Origin: Marine Group I thaumarchaeote
GTDB taxonomy: Archaea; Thermoproteota; Nitrososphaeria; Nitrososphaerales; Nitrosopumilaceae
Length of the DNA stretch: 64,000 bases
NCBI GenBank assembly: GCA_013390745.1
Contig: JACASX010000001.1
Location: 1-64,000 of the forward strand
Direction: 5' to 3'
Shown: one piece after another, positions 9,001 through 18,448 of the stretch
Layout: each line of letters starts with the position of its first letter
Numbering within the stretch: the stretch's first letter is position 1
Made by a program: the position numbers and the translations under genes
The notes under the pieces: model-generated
Database searches by the model: none
What the model was told of the DNA's origin: nothing
Seen by the model: only the letters and a program-made list of their open reading frames with translations

Positions 9001-10311
9001 ATGGTTGAAACTGAATTAGGTGAATGGCGTAGAAGTCATTATTCAAAAGACCTAGACGCATCCATGGAAGGATCAGATGTAACAATAATGGGTTGGATTT
9101 CCAGCATAAGAGGCCATGGCAACATTACATTTCTAACACTTGTAGACAAAATGGGAGCGATCCAGGTTGTTGCAAAAAAGGGTTCAAGTCCAGATGATCT
9201 AGTTCAAAGCATATCCAAACTGAAGGAGCATTCTTCTATAGGGTTAATTGGAACGGTGAAAACATCTGAAAAGGCACCAAATGGAATAGAAGTGTCACCA
9301 AAGGATCTTAGAATATTTTCATCTGTTGAGAAGATTCCGCCATTTGATCCACATGCAAAAACTGTAAAAAATATTGATACACGACTTGAGATTAGAGCAA
9401 TTGATTTACGTCGTAATGCACTGCAACAGGTTTTCAAAGCACGAAGTAATGTACTCAAATCAATACGTCAGTATTTTTATGATCATAATTTTACTGAAAT
9501 TAACACACCAAAAATGATCGCTACTGCCACAGAAGGTGGTGCAGCATTGTTTCCAATTTTTTATTACAACAAAGAAGCATTTCTTGCTCAAAGCCCACAA
9601 TTGTATAAGGAGCAATTAACAATGAGTTTTGAGAAAGTTTTCGAGATCGCACCAATCTTTCGAGCTGAGCCATCCAGAACAAACAGGCATTTGTCTGAGG
9701 CAATATCCATCGACTTTGAGGAAGCATATGTTGATTATAACGACGTGATGAGTAGAATTGAGCAAATCATAAAACAAACAATTTTGACAATGCAGGAGTT
9801 TTCTAAAGATAACGATGATGTTGAATTTACAATTCCTGAGATCTCAGATACTATTCCACAATATACTTATTCTGATTTATTAGAAAAAATTCAAGCTACT
9901 GGTGCTAAGAGTCAATGGGGTGATGATTTGTATCCAGCGCAATTAAACAAAATTGGGATAACTGGATTTTACTTTATCAAAGATTGGCCTGTAGGTCCAA
10001 AGCCATTTTACGTCAAAGTGAGCAATGACAATCCTAAGATTTCCGAGTCATTTGATTTAATGTATGGAGACTTGGAGCTTTCTTCTGGCAGTACTAGAAT
10101 TGCGAAAAAATCTGAGCTTGAAGATAGAATGAAAAACAAAGGTATGAAGATTGATACATTTGGTTATCATCTGAATGTTTTTGATTATGGTGTTCCACCA
10201 CATGCAGGATGCGGAATTGGTCTTGAAAGATTAATGATGGCACTGACAGGCATAGAAAATATTCGCGACACAACATTTTATCCTAGGGATGTTGATAGGT
10301 TAACACCATAG
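9001..10311 (+). CDS. aspS: Aspartyl-tRNA synthetase (probably non-discriminating)
   Basis: 436-residue archaeal-type class IIb synthetase with an N-terminal OB-fold anticodon domain (about 1-110) and a class II core. Motif 2 is IFRAEPSRTNRH and motif 3 GCGIGLERLMMAL. gatC starts at the next base, so AspRS is co-transcribed with the whole GatCAB amidotransferase. That arrangement suggests the enzyme charges both tRNA-Asp and tRNA-Asn and hands Asp-tRNA-Asn to GatCAB; the dual specificity is inferred from context. Confidence 0.95.
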   Translation: MVETELGEWRRSHYSKDLDASMEGSDVTIMGWISSIRGHGNITFLTLVDKMGAIQVVAKKGSSPDDLVQSISKLKEHSSIGLIGTVKTSEKAPNGIEVSPKDLRIFSSVEKIPPFDPHAKTVKNIDTRLEIRAIDLRRNALQQVFKARSNVLKSIRQYFYDHNFTEINTPKMIATATEGGAALFPIFYYNKEAFLAQSPQLYKEQLTMSFEKVFEIAPIFRAEPSRTNRHLSEAISIDFEEAYVDYNDVMSRIEQIIKQTILTMQEFSKDNDDVEFTIPEISDTIPQYTYSDLLEKIQATGAKSQWGDDLYPAQLNKIGITGFYFIKDWPVGPKPFYVKVSNDNPKISESFDLMYGDLELSSGSTRIAKKSELEDRMKNKGMKIDTFGYHLNVFDYGVPPHAGCGIGLERLMMALTGIENIRDTTFYPRDVDRLTP

Positions 10312-10587
10312 GTGAAAAATTTGGTTAGTGAGGAAGAGATTTCTGAAGTTGCAAAATTAATGAAAATTAATCTTGAAGATCATAGTGATCATGTTAAAAG
10401 AGTACAAAAAATGCTTGAATATTTTGATATTCTAGATAATGCTAATATTGAATCTGAGGAAATCATTGTTCAAGAAACTGATTTAGGTAAACTAAGAGAT
10501 GATAAGTATATTCCTTACGACAAAAATTTACTGAAATTTCTGAAGAGCTATCAGGAGAAGTATGTAAAAGCGCCAAAGTTGAATTAA
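10312..10587 (+). CDS. gatC: GatC subunit of Asp/Glu-tRNA amidotransferase
   Basis: 91 residues. GatC is the small belt that wraps around GatA and GatB. The N-terminal helix pair (EEISEVAKLMKINL and the following helix) and the I-P-Y segment fit the family. Starts at a GTG immediately after the aspS stop, and gatA follows one base after its own stop, so translation is likely coupled. Confidence 0.88.
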   Translation: MKNLVSEEEISEVAKLMKINLEDHSDHVKRVQKMLEYFDILDNANIESEEIIVQETDLGKLRDDKYIPYDKNLLKFLKSYQEKYVKAPKLN

Positions 10588-10588
10588 A

Positions 10589-12037
10589 TTGGATTTAGGA
10601 ATTAGTGCATTAAATTATGTAAATGGTATAAAAAATAATGAATTCACTGTTGAAGAATTCATTTCTGAATCTTTAGAGCATATTAATCAAGTTGATAAAA
10701 AGCTTCATGCATTTCTACGAATAAATGATTTTGCAATAAAAAATGCACGAGAGATTGATACTAAAATAAAATCGAATCAGAATGTTGGGAAATGTTATGG
10801 AATGCCTGTATCTATTAAAGATAATATCTGCATAGAAGGCTCAAAAACTACATGCGCATCAAAAGTTTTGGAAAATTTTATTTCACCATATACCTCTACC
10901 GTAATCAGTAAACTAAATTCTGAAGATGCAATAATAATCGGGAAAACAAATCTTGATGAGTTTGCAATGGGTCTTAGCACAGAATTTAGTGCATATGGAC
11001 CTAGTAGAAATCCATGGAATACAGATTATGTTCCAGGTGGTTCCTCTGGTGGAAGCGGAGTATCAGTTTCTGCAAATGAATGCATTGCATCATTAGGTTC
11101 AGATACAGGCGGTTCAATTAGAAACCCAGCAAGCTTTTGCTCTGTGGTTGGATTAAAACCAACATACGGACTAGTAAGCCGCTATGGTCTTGTTTCGTAT
11201 GCCAATAGCATTGAACAAATTGGACCAATGGCAAAAACTGTAGAAGATTCTGCATTCTTACTAAACATAATTTCTGGAATTGATTCTAACGATAATACAA
11301 CTGTAGATAATAAAAATCAAGATTATCTAACTGATATTGATGCAGGAATAAATGGAAAAAAAATTGGGATAGTGACAGAAATGACAAATCCTGATGGACT
11401 TAGTACTGATGTACTAGATACAACTAATGATGCAATTAAGACATTTGAAAAGCTTGGAGCAAATTGTGAGCAGGTATCATTAGAAATGGTTCGTTATGCG
11501 GTTGCTGCGTATTATACTATAACATCAACAGAAGCGGGAAGTAATCTCGCAAGATATGACAACATAAGATATGGATATGAATTCGATTCATCAGGGTTTG
11601 AATTTAATTCATACATATCACAAGCGAGAAGTAAATTTGGTCCTGAGGTTATAAGAAGAATGATCCTTGGTGGCTTTGTACCATCTGCTGGGCATGCGGG
11701 AAAATATTTTTCAAAGGCATTAAAGGTGAAATCTAAACTGACTGCTGAAATAAAACACGTATTTGAAAAATTTGATTATCTAATTTCACCTACCGTTCCT
11801 ATACAGCCATTCAAATTCGGTGAAAAAATTAATGATCCTGTATCATTAATGATGGTTGATTTTAATACGGTTACTGCCAATCTTACTGGAATTCCAGCAA
11901 TATCAGTACCATACAAAATTACAAACGGATTGCCCATAGGAATTCAAATAATGGCTAATCATGAAGAGGAGCATTCATTGTTACAAGCTGCGTATGCATT
12001 AGAAAAAACTGTAGATTTACCCGAGGTGCCAATCTAA
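10589..12037 (+). CDS. gatA: GatA amidase subunit of Asp/Glu-tRNA amidotransferase
   Basis: 482-residue amidase-signature protein that hydrolyses Gln or Asn to ammonia for transamidation. The Ser-cisSer-Lys triad is present: K77 (VSIKDN), S152 in PGGSSGGS, and S176 in GSDTGGS. Length is normal. Starts with TTG one base after gatC; its stop TAA overlaps the gatB ATG by one base (TAATG). Confidence 0.97.
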   Translation: MDLGISALNYVNGIKNNEFTVEEFISESLEHINQVDKKLHAFLRINDFAIKNAREIDTKIKSNQNVGKCYGMPVSIKDNICIEGSKTTCASKVLENFISPYTSTVISKLNSEDAIIIGKTNLDEFAMGLSTEFSAYGPSRNPWNTDYVPGGSSGGSGVSVSANECIASLGSDTGGSIRNPASFCSVVGLKPTYGLVSRYGLVSYANSIEQIGPMAKTVEDSAFLLNIISGIDSNDNTTVDNKNQDYLTDIDAGINGKKIGIVTEMTNPDGLSTDVLDTTNDAIKTFEKLGANCEQVSLEMVRYAVAAYYTITSTEAGSNLARYDNIRYGYEFDSSGFEFNSYISQARSKFGPEVIRRMILGGFVPSAGHAGKYFSKALKVKSKLTAEIKHVFEKFDYLISPTVPIQPFKFGEKINDPVSLMMVDFNTVTANLTGIPAISVPYKITNGLPIGIQIMANHEEEHSLLQAAYALEKTVDLPEVPI

Positions 12038-13446
12038 TGACGAAAATTGGTCTTGAGATACACTGTCAATTGACAAAACTTGAAAGCAAATTATTTTGTT
12101 CATGCAAAGCTGATTACAGGGGGTTTGAACCTAATACAAACATCTGTCCGGTTTGCATGGGGATTCCAGGTTCGTTACCATTACTGAATAAAAGCGCTGT
12201 TGAAAAAGCAACGCTAATTGCAATGGCACTTGATTGTAAAACTCCAAACAGAATTGCATTTTTTAGGAAAAATTATTTTTATCCTGACTTGCCAAAAAAC
12301 TTCCAAATTACCCAGCTTAATGCATATGGAAATACAAGCATTGGTTGGGAAGGTAAAATCTCAGTAGAAAATAAGGAGATAAAAATTAGAAGGATACAAT
12401 TGGAGGAAGACCCTGGACGACTAATTTACGAAGGTGCCACTGAAAAAACTGAACTAACACTAGTTGATTACAATAGAGCTGGAACTCCATTAGTTGAAAT
12501 TGTAACCGAGCCAGATTTTGAAACTCCTCATCAAGTTAGAGAATTTTTGAATATACTTTCAGATTTGCTTGAAAATTTGAATGTGTCAGATCCTGGGCTA
12601 GAAGGTGCGATGCGTGCAGACGCTAATGTATCAATTGAGGGAGGTTCAAAAGTTGAAATAAAGAACATCGGTTCATTTCATGATTTAGAGAAAGCTGTTC
12701 ATTTTGAAATAACAAGGCAGCAGAGTCTTGCAGAAAGAAAAATTGAGATTATTCAAGAAACTCGGCATTGGGATGATGGGCGAAAAATCACTGTTTCAGC
12801 AAGAACAAAAGAAGAAGAGGCTGAGTATAGATATCATCTGGAGGCAGATATACCGTGGGTTAGAATTGATGATAACACAAAAAATCAATTGCAATTACAT
12901 ATGCCTGAAAGCATCAGTTCCAAGAAGGAACGATACGTTTCAAAATACGGTATTACATCACAGGTTGCAGACATCTTATCTTCAGACAGGTACTTTTCTG
13001 AACTTTTTGAAAAGGCAAACAACGAAACGAATGCGAAAGACATTGCAAATATGATTACTACAGATATTATGGGATTGCTTGATACACGTGAAAAGCGTGA
13101 AATGTCAAAACTAGAAGGAGATCATATTTCAGATTTAGTTGAATACATCAAATCAAATAAGATTACCAGAGCCTCTGCAAAATTAGCTCTAGATGAGGTT
13201 ATAAAAAATGGAAAACCGTTATCACAAATAATTGAGGATCTTGATTTGGGTCACGTTTCAGACGAAGCTACATTATCTGACATTATAACAGAAGTCTTAA
13301 ACGAAGAAGCAAAAGCAGTAGAAGACGCAAAACAAAATCCTGATATAGTTAATTTCTTGGTGGGAAAAGTTATGCAAAAAACACGCGGGAAGGCAGACCC
13401 AGAATTAACATTAGTCCTTTTGAAAAAAAATCTTGGTGTTAAATGA
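12037..13446 (+). CDS. gatB: GatB kinase/transamidase subunit of Asp/Glu-tRNA amidotransferase
   Basis: 469 residues. GatB phosphorylates the misacylated aminoacyl-tRNA and transfers ammonia. The N-terminal zinc site is intact (C21, C23, C37, C40), and the cradle domain and C-terminal YqeY-like tail domain are complete. This closes the aspS-gatCAB operon. It converges with the FixC-X gene 27 bases downstream. Confidence 0.97.
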   Translation: MTKIGLEIHCQLTKLESKLFCSCKADYRGFEPNTNICPVCMGIPGSLPLLNKSAVEKATLIAMALDCKTPNRIAFFRKNYFYPDLPKNFQITQLNAYGNTSIGWEGKISVENKEIKIRRIQLEEDPGRLIYEGATEKTELTLVDYNRAGTPLVEIVTEPDFETPHQVREFLNILSDLLENLNVSDPGLEGAMRADANVSIEGGSKVEIKNIGSFHDLEKAVHFEITRQQSLAERKIEIIQETRHWDDGRKITVSARTKEEEAEYRYHLEADIPWVRIDDNTKNQLQLHMPESISSKKERYVSKYGITSQVADILSSDRYFSELFEKANNETNAKDIANMITTDIMGLLDTREKREMSKLEGDHISDLVEYIKSNKITRASAKLALDEVIKNGKPLSQIIEDLDLGHVSDEATLSDIITEVLNEEAKAVEDAKQNPDIVNFLVGKVMQKTRGKADPELTLVLLKKNLGVK

Positions 13447-13473
13447 TAATCATTATTGTGGTTTAGTACTTGC

Positions 13474-15351
13474 TTAACCATATCGATAGTTTATTCCCTT
13501 TTCTCCTCGTGGATGTTTCCAATCAGTTTGCTCAGAACATGTTCCACATTCAATACACCCTTCATGCTGTATCGTAACTTGACCATTTTCTTCACTATAA
13601 CATTTAGTTGGACACAACATAACTAACTTTTTCATAAAATCATTATTGGGGTTTAGTACTTTGATATGAGAAACTTTATCATCATTATAATTCAGCTTTG
13701 CAATACGATCTGCAAGTAATGGAATAGAAGGCGTGTAGGATGAAGAAATGGTCTTTCCACTTCGTTCGGCAAGCTCGGTTGGTACTTTTACATAGCTTTC
13801 TTCTGATTCTATCACTGGAAGCAGACGCTCATAGCCTAAAACATTTACAAACTTTGCTGCCATACTTCTAATTGCCCCGCTTGACATGAGTTTTAGGACT
13901 AGGCTGTGCTTTGCACTCAAAATGTCTTTCGGCACATCTTTTGTGGCATCAATAAAGATTTTCAGATATTCTTTGTCAATCTCTTTCATGTCTTTTGTGT
14001 ATGGACTTTCTTCAATTGATTTTGTGTAATATTCACCAAGATAACCTTGAGAGAAATTATTCTTTTCTAATGCCCTCGCAATCGCGTTGGCAGCTCGTAC
14101 TCCATCATCAATTCCTACGTTAAGACCTTCAATTCTTGGACCGACAAAAACTCCTCTGCCGGCTGCATCACCTACAAACAAGACATTCTTGTGGTAGGGT
14201 TTTTTCATTCTACAGCGTTTTCCGTCAGGAATTAATTTTGCGCCGTATTCATCCTCAACATAATCTGTTTTAAACTGGATTCCGTACTGAGATGACATCT
14301 TTTCGCGAGTCTCAGATAATTTTGATTTGATTTCATCCTCAGAGTTAAATTTTCCAGTCTTGATCAGCTCTTTCCTTCTGCTTGAAGAAAGATACACATC
14401 ACGAATTTCATACCAAGTTTTTATCAGCTTTGTTACAGCAAAACGGATCTGCATCTGTTTTTCCTTCTCTAAGGTCTTGTCAATCTTTCCCCTTACCGGT
14501 ACCTCATCTTTGATTAACTCAGTAATCATTGGATTTTTTAACAAAGCGTCTAGCAGTGTATTGGGCTCTATTGGACTGTCTAAAAGAGAGTCAAAGTGAT
14601 ATACTGCACCAACTGACAAGGTGTCGCGGTTTGTGTAAAGGAATCCGCCTCCTAGATGGTTTAGTGTGATGTCGCCTGCAAAAAGATGAGCTTCTCCATC
14701 ATCCGCTCCGATTGCAAATGTCTCGTTAATTATATCTTCAGGTAATTTTACAATAGCTTTAACACCTTGATACAACTGTACTGCCGAAAATTTTGGTCTT
14801 GCACGGGTAATCTGTGCAACTTCGGAGTTTACACCATCAGCCGCTATTACTGCCTTTACTTGAAACTCATCTAACTCATCAGTCTGAATTATTGTTCTTT
14901 CTTTTTCATCATCCCAAGAAATGTTATTTACATGAACGCCAGGAACTATTCCACCGCCACATTTTTGCGCACTTTCATCAGCACTTTGTGCAAACCAGGC
15001 ATTTAGATCGTTCATAAGAACTGAGTAACCAAAATTTGATTGGTATTCATGCGCTGCTGTGAGATCCATAGAAAAAACTTTGTCTTTTGAAGTTGCGTGC
15101 AGAAGATACTTTGTAATTTTTCTTTGCAGTGGTGCCTCATTGACAAAGTTTTGTCCGTAAATATCTTCTACATTGTAGACTCTTCCCTTGTTTGGTTTTT
15201 TTGAATAAAGGATTCCACCAGAAATATTTTTTACACCTACCTTTTTACCTGCCTCAAGTAGGACTGCCTGTTTGCCCAAAGTTGATAACTGTTTTAGTGC
15301 AGCCAAGCCAGCTGAACCACCACCAATGATAGCTACGTCATACTTTTCCAT
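13474..15351 (-). CDS. fixC: FixC-FixX fusion: ETF-quinone oxidoreductase with ferredoxin-like tail
   Basis: About 625 residues. An N-terminal FAD-binding Rossmann motif (DVAIIGGGSAGLAAL) starts a FixC/ETF-QO flavoprotein. A second dinucleotide motif (VLFVGDAAGRGVF) lies in the middle. The last 60 residues form a FixX-like ferredoxin with CPTKC and GCIECGTC, so two usual subunits are fused. It would take electrons from the EtfAB pair encoded upstream and reduce quinone or a bifurcation partner. The ATG at 15351 is preferred because it opens directly on the FAD fold; an upstream start at 15399 would overlap etfA. Confidence 0.9.
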   Translation of the reverse strand: MEKYDVAIIGGGSAGLAALKQLSTLGKQAVLLEAGKKVGVKNISGGILYSKKPNKGRVYNVEDIYGQNFVNEAPLQRKITKYLLHATSKDKVFSMDLTAAHEYQSNFGYSVLMNDLNAWFAQSADESAQKCGGGIVPGVHVNNISWDDEKERTIIQTDELDEFQVKAVIAADGVNSEVAQITRARPKFSAVQLYQGVKAIVKLPEDIINETFAIGADDGEAHLFAGDITLNHLGGGFLYTNRDTLSVGAVYHFDSLLDSPIEPNTLLDALLKNPMITELIKDEVPVRGKIDKTLEKEKQMQIRFAVTKLIKTWYEIRDVYLSSSRRKELIKTGKFNSEDEIKSKLSETREKMSSQYGIQFKTDYVEDEYGAKLIPDGKRCRMKKPYHKNVLFVGDAAGRGVFVGPRIEGLNVGIDDGVRAANAIARALEKNNFSQGYLGEYYTKSIEESPYTKDMKEIDKEYLKIFIDATKDVPKDILSAKHSLVLKLMSSGAIRSMAAKFVNVLGYERLLPVIESEESYVKVPTELAERSGKTISSSYTPSIPLLADRIAKLNYNDDKVSHIKVLNPNNDFMKKLVMLCPTKCYSEENGQVTIQHEGCIECGTCSEQTDWKHPRGEKGINYRYG

Positions 15352-15355
15352 TAAA

Positions 15356-16543
15356 TCATCCAGCCTGTACAACTTGTTGTTGTTTTTTGAGCTCTTCAAC
15401 TAATAGCGGTATAACATCTTCCATCCTTCCATTGATGAAAATATCACATTCATTCTTTATTGGCGAATTCTCATCTGGATTTATTGCAACAACAAACTCT
15501 GAATCCTGCATGCCTGCTATATGCTGCATCGCTCCACTTATTCCAATTGCCACATAAAGCATCGGACTTATTTTACTTCCACTCGTTCCAATCACTCTAG
15601 CTGGAATCATGTAAGTCGAGCTGATTGCTTGGCTTGCAGGCAGCAGCTTTTTTGAAATTGGTAACGAAATTCCTATCTCCGCATCTAGTTGTTTGGCAAG
15701 TTCAACTACAAGCTTTATGTTTTCATCTGGGGCATCTTTGATTCCTCGTCCAAAGCTTACAACGGCTTTGCGAATTTCAAAGTCAACCTCACTTTTGACA
15801 ATTTTATGACTTAGAACTTTTACTTTAAGATCATTTTCATCTATTTTTGGTTCATAAAATATTATTTCTCCACTCCTTTTTGGGTCTGGTTTGATGGGCT
15901 CAAAAACACCAGGTATGATACTACAACCTTGAGGATAGTATTCACGCTTTATTGATGGGGTTGTGTTATTGAGGCAAAGAATTGTTGTCCACAAAAATCC
16001 TGAAAAATCCGGTCTGTACATTTCTAGAGTTTTTTTGAAGAGAGTTGGTTTACCTTCTGTCTTAATTTGATGTGTTACCGTCATATCGTGAATTACGAGT
16101 TTGTTAATATCCGAAGCAAGACCTGACTCTAACTCTACTAGTACGGTAGATGATAAATGTCTGCCAATGCTGTCTGCTGCAAAAAATATGTAACGCGGTT
16201 TTTTGAATTCTTTGGCATAATCTGGCTCAATCCTTGACGCGATCTCTTTGTCTAAAGCAATTTGGCTAATTACTTTGGTATGAATTGTGTTTCTCAAATC
16301 TTTTAGCTCTGGATGATCAGCACAAACTACTGCGTCTGCACCATATTCAATCAACTCTTTAGAAAAATCCTTAATATTATTCCCTAAGATTACTGCAACT
16401 ATTTTTTCATTTGATGAATACCTTGCGTTGAAATCATCAAATAGTCTTCTTGCCTCTCCAAGCATTTCAAGACTTACAGGAAGAAGCTTTCCATCAATGT
16501 GTTCGATTACAACATAAACATGGCGATAGTTTTCTTCAGTCAT
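15356..16543 (-). CDS. etfA: Electron transfer flavoprotein alpha subunit (FixB)
   Basis: 395 residues. The C-terminal FAD-binding domain of ETF-alpha is clear: ARVIGTSGSKISPMLYVAIG, then GISGAMQHIAGM and VVAINPDENSPI. An N-terminal alpha/beta domain pairs with ETF-beta. It overlaps the upstream etfB by 4 bases (ATGA) and is followed 4 bases later by the FixC-X gene, so the three form an operon. Confidence 0.93.
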   Translation of the reverse strand: MTEENYRHVYVVIEHIDGKLLPVSLEMLGEARRLFDDFNARYSSNEKIVAVILGNNIKDFSKELIEYGADAVVCADHPELKDLRNTIHTKVISQIALDKEIASRIEPDYAKEFKKPRYIFFAADSIGRHLSSTVLVELESGLASDINKLVIHDMTVTHQIKTEGKPTLFKKTLEMYRPDFSGFLWTTILCLNNTTPSIKREYYPQGCSIIPGVFEPIKPDPKRSGEIIFYEPKIDENDLKVKVLSHKIVKSEVDFEIRKAVVSFGRGIKDAPDENIKLVVELAKQLDAEIGISLPISKKLLPASQAISSTYMIPARVIGTSGSKISPMLYVAIGISGAMQHIAGMQDSEFVVAINPDENSPIKNECDIFINGRMEDVIPLLVEELKKQQQVVQAG

Positions 16544-17418
16544 TTAATCACCATCGCAGAGAGCGCCTCTCTCATCTTAGCAACAACTTTGCGTATGTGT
16601 TCTGAATTTGAACCATCAAAAACCTCGGCCTGTCTTGTGGCCTTTCCTTTTGGTATGCGCTCTACTTGGTATACTATAGTTGGTGAGCCGGCAAGCCCTA
16701 CTAATGTTTTATCAACACCAAGCTCATCAATATTGAAAACTTTGAGGGATTGCTTGAAATTTCTGGCTCTCTCGTAAGCCTCTTTTTGATATTTTTCAAA
16801 AGCGATTCTCTGAGAAACAGTAGTGAAATTTGATTTGTAGGAAGGATCAATTGTGAGAAAGACTGGAAGCGGAGCTTCGATTTCTTCGATAACATTTGGT
16901 ACGCCATTTAAGGTCAGCAAACACTTGGCCACAACGGTTCTTTTTTCTAAATTTACATCATAACTAATGACATTTCCAATAAATGTGAATCCTAGCTTCC
17001 ATGCAGTTTGTGGACCTGTCTGACCCGTCTCACCATCAGAGGCTCTGTGTCCAGAAAACACAATGTCCATCTTTCCTTGCATTTTTTCTATGCCTGTTTT
17101 TAGAGTCTCGGCAGTTGCTAGTGTGTCTGCCCCTGCGAAAATTCTATCACTATACAGATGAAGTACATCTGCATCACAAGTTTGCTGAGCTTGCTGCAAA
17201 GCTATGTCCGCCCATGGTGGGCCCATTGAACAAACAGAAATCTTTGCACCGTACTTTACCTTGGCATAAAAAGCAGCTTTAGCAGCTATTCCACTGTGAG
17301 GACCTAGCGTGCTTTTTGTTTCATTTCTATTGAGTGTCCCATCAGGCTTGTAGCTTACATTTCCTTCAGAAAAATCGGGCTCTAATTTGACAATTACGGC
17401 AAGATTTAGTGGTTCCAC
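16540..17418 (-). CDS. etfB: Electron transfer flavoprotein beta subunit (FixA)
   Basis: 292 residues. The ETF-beta signature region is visible (FSGHRASDGETGQTGPQTAW) together with the opening LAVIVKLEPD. It starts with GTG at 17418 and is the first gene of the etfB-etfA-fixCX operon. FixABCX systems either feed quinone from acyl-CoA dehydrogenases or bifurcate electrons to ferredoxin; the sequence does not decide which. Confidence 0.92.
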   Translation of the reverse strand: MEPLNLAVIVKLEPDFSEGNVSYKPDGTLNRNETKSTLGPHSGIAAKAAFYAKVKYGAKISVCSMGPPWADIALQQAQQTCDADVLHLYSDRIFAGADTLATAETLKTGIEKMQGKMDIVFSGHRASDGETGQTGPQTAWKLGFTFIGNVISYDVNLEKRTVVAKCLLTLNGVPNVIEEIEAPLPVFLTIDPSYKSNFTTVSQRIAFEKYQKEAYERARNFKQSLKVFNIDELGVDKTLVGLAGSPTIVYQVERIPKGKATRQAEVFDGSNSEHIRKVVAKMREALSAMVIK

Positions 17419-17472
17419 AATTTGTCCATCTTTGTGTAGTAGATTTAAGTGTACATCAAAACCCGATCAATA

Positions 17473-17841
17473 TTATAATTTTTCAACTGATTTTAAAATT
17501 TTGAGTGAAATGTTTTCAAACCGCGCATTTTTTTCCATTGTTATCATCAGAATATCACTTTCTATTGGAAAACTCATCACAATGATTTTTTCACGAAGTG
17601 ACATTGAAAATCTCACTTTCCCAAGATCATTGTTAAATTCACTTCTCATCTTAACTCTAAGTGCAAGTTCCATGAATAGCATTTCGTCCTTTTTTTCATC
17701 TTCTAATGCTTTTTTACCAGTAATCATACCACCGGCAATGAGTTTGCCTCTATAGTTAATTATGCCTGCAAATCTAATTTTGCTGTCTACCTTTTGAGCC
17801 AATTTACATAGATTTTCATAATCCATGCTTACATTTTTCAT
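17473..17841 (-). CDS. Hypothetical protein, possible roadblock/profilin-like fold
   Basis: 122 residues. The pattern of alternating strands and helices around FAGIINYRGKLIAGG, then FSMSLREKIIVMSFPI, resembles small sensory domains of the roadblock or profilin-like kind; this is a fold impression only. It lies between etfB and the divergent phaE gene. The family recurs in thaumarchaea and its function is unknown. Confidence 0.6.
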   Translation of the reverse strand: MKNVSMDYENLCKLAQKVDSKIRFAGIINYRGKLIAGGMITGKKALEDEKKDEMLFMELALRVKMRSEFNNDLGKVRFSMSLREKIIVMSFPIESDILMITMEKNARFENISLKILKSVEKL

Positions 17842-17878
17842 GCGATCTATTTATTGCAAACTATTTATGAATAATTAC

Positions 17879-18448
17879 ATGGAAAATGAGTCTAACATAA
17901 CTGATTATTATAAGAAAACAGCAACATTTTGGTCTGACATGATGGAAATGATGTCATCCAAGTCTACAACACTTTCTGCTGTTGGACCACTACGTAACCT
18001 TTCGACCAATTTGAAGAAAATTACAAATGAGTTAACTGAAGCAAATAAGGAAACTGTAGAATTTAACAACTTTTTAATCAAATATTATAAGCAATTATCT
18101 GATACATGGACTAACGCTCAAAAAGAGGTAGCATCAAAGACAACTAAGATACCACCAAATGAGGAGGGAACTGAGGCTTACAAAAGAGTCTGGATTGACA
18201 TTTTTGAGAATAATTTCACTGGATTGTTTGATTCTAAAAAATTCTCTGAAAATTATAATAATCTTGTTTCAACTGAGCTTGATCTTCTGAAAAGATGGAA
18301 TACAATAACGGATGTAATGTTAAAATCAGCTAATCTACCAACCAAGGAAGAGATAGAGGAAATCTATGAAGAGCTTCATATTTTAAAGAATCGAATTGCA
18401 AAGCTAGAGTTATCTAAAAAGCAATCTGAAAAAAATGTCAGAAAATAA
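17879..18448 (+). CDS. phaE: PhaE-like subunit of class III PHA synthase
   Basis: About 190 residues, helical, ending in a coiled coil (EEIYEELHILKNRIAKLEL). It sits directly before phaC and overlaps it by 14 bases, the position and character of PhaE, the accessory subunit that activates class III PhaC. The ATG at 17879 lies about 27 bases after a TATA-like TATTTATTG; ATG at 17867 is an alternative. PhaE proteins are poorly conserved, so the call relies on context. Confidence 0.75.
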   Translation: MENESNITDYYKKTATFWSDMMEMMSSKSTTLSAVGPLRNLSTNLKKITNELTEANKETVEFNNFLIKYYKQLSDTWTNAQKEVASKTTKIPPNEEGTEAYKRVWIDIFENNFTGLFDSKKFSENYNNLVSTELDLLKRWNTITDVMLKSANLPTKEEIEEIYEELHILKNRIAKLELSKKQSEKNVRK

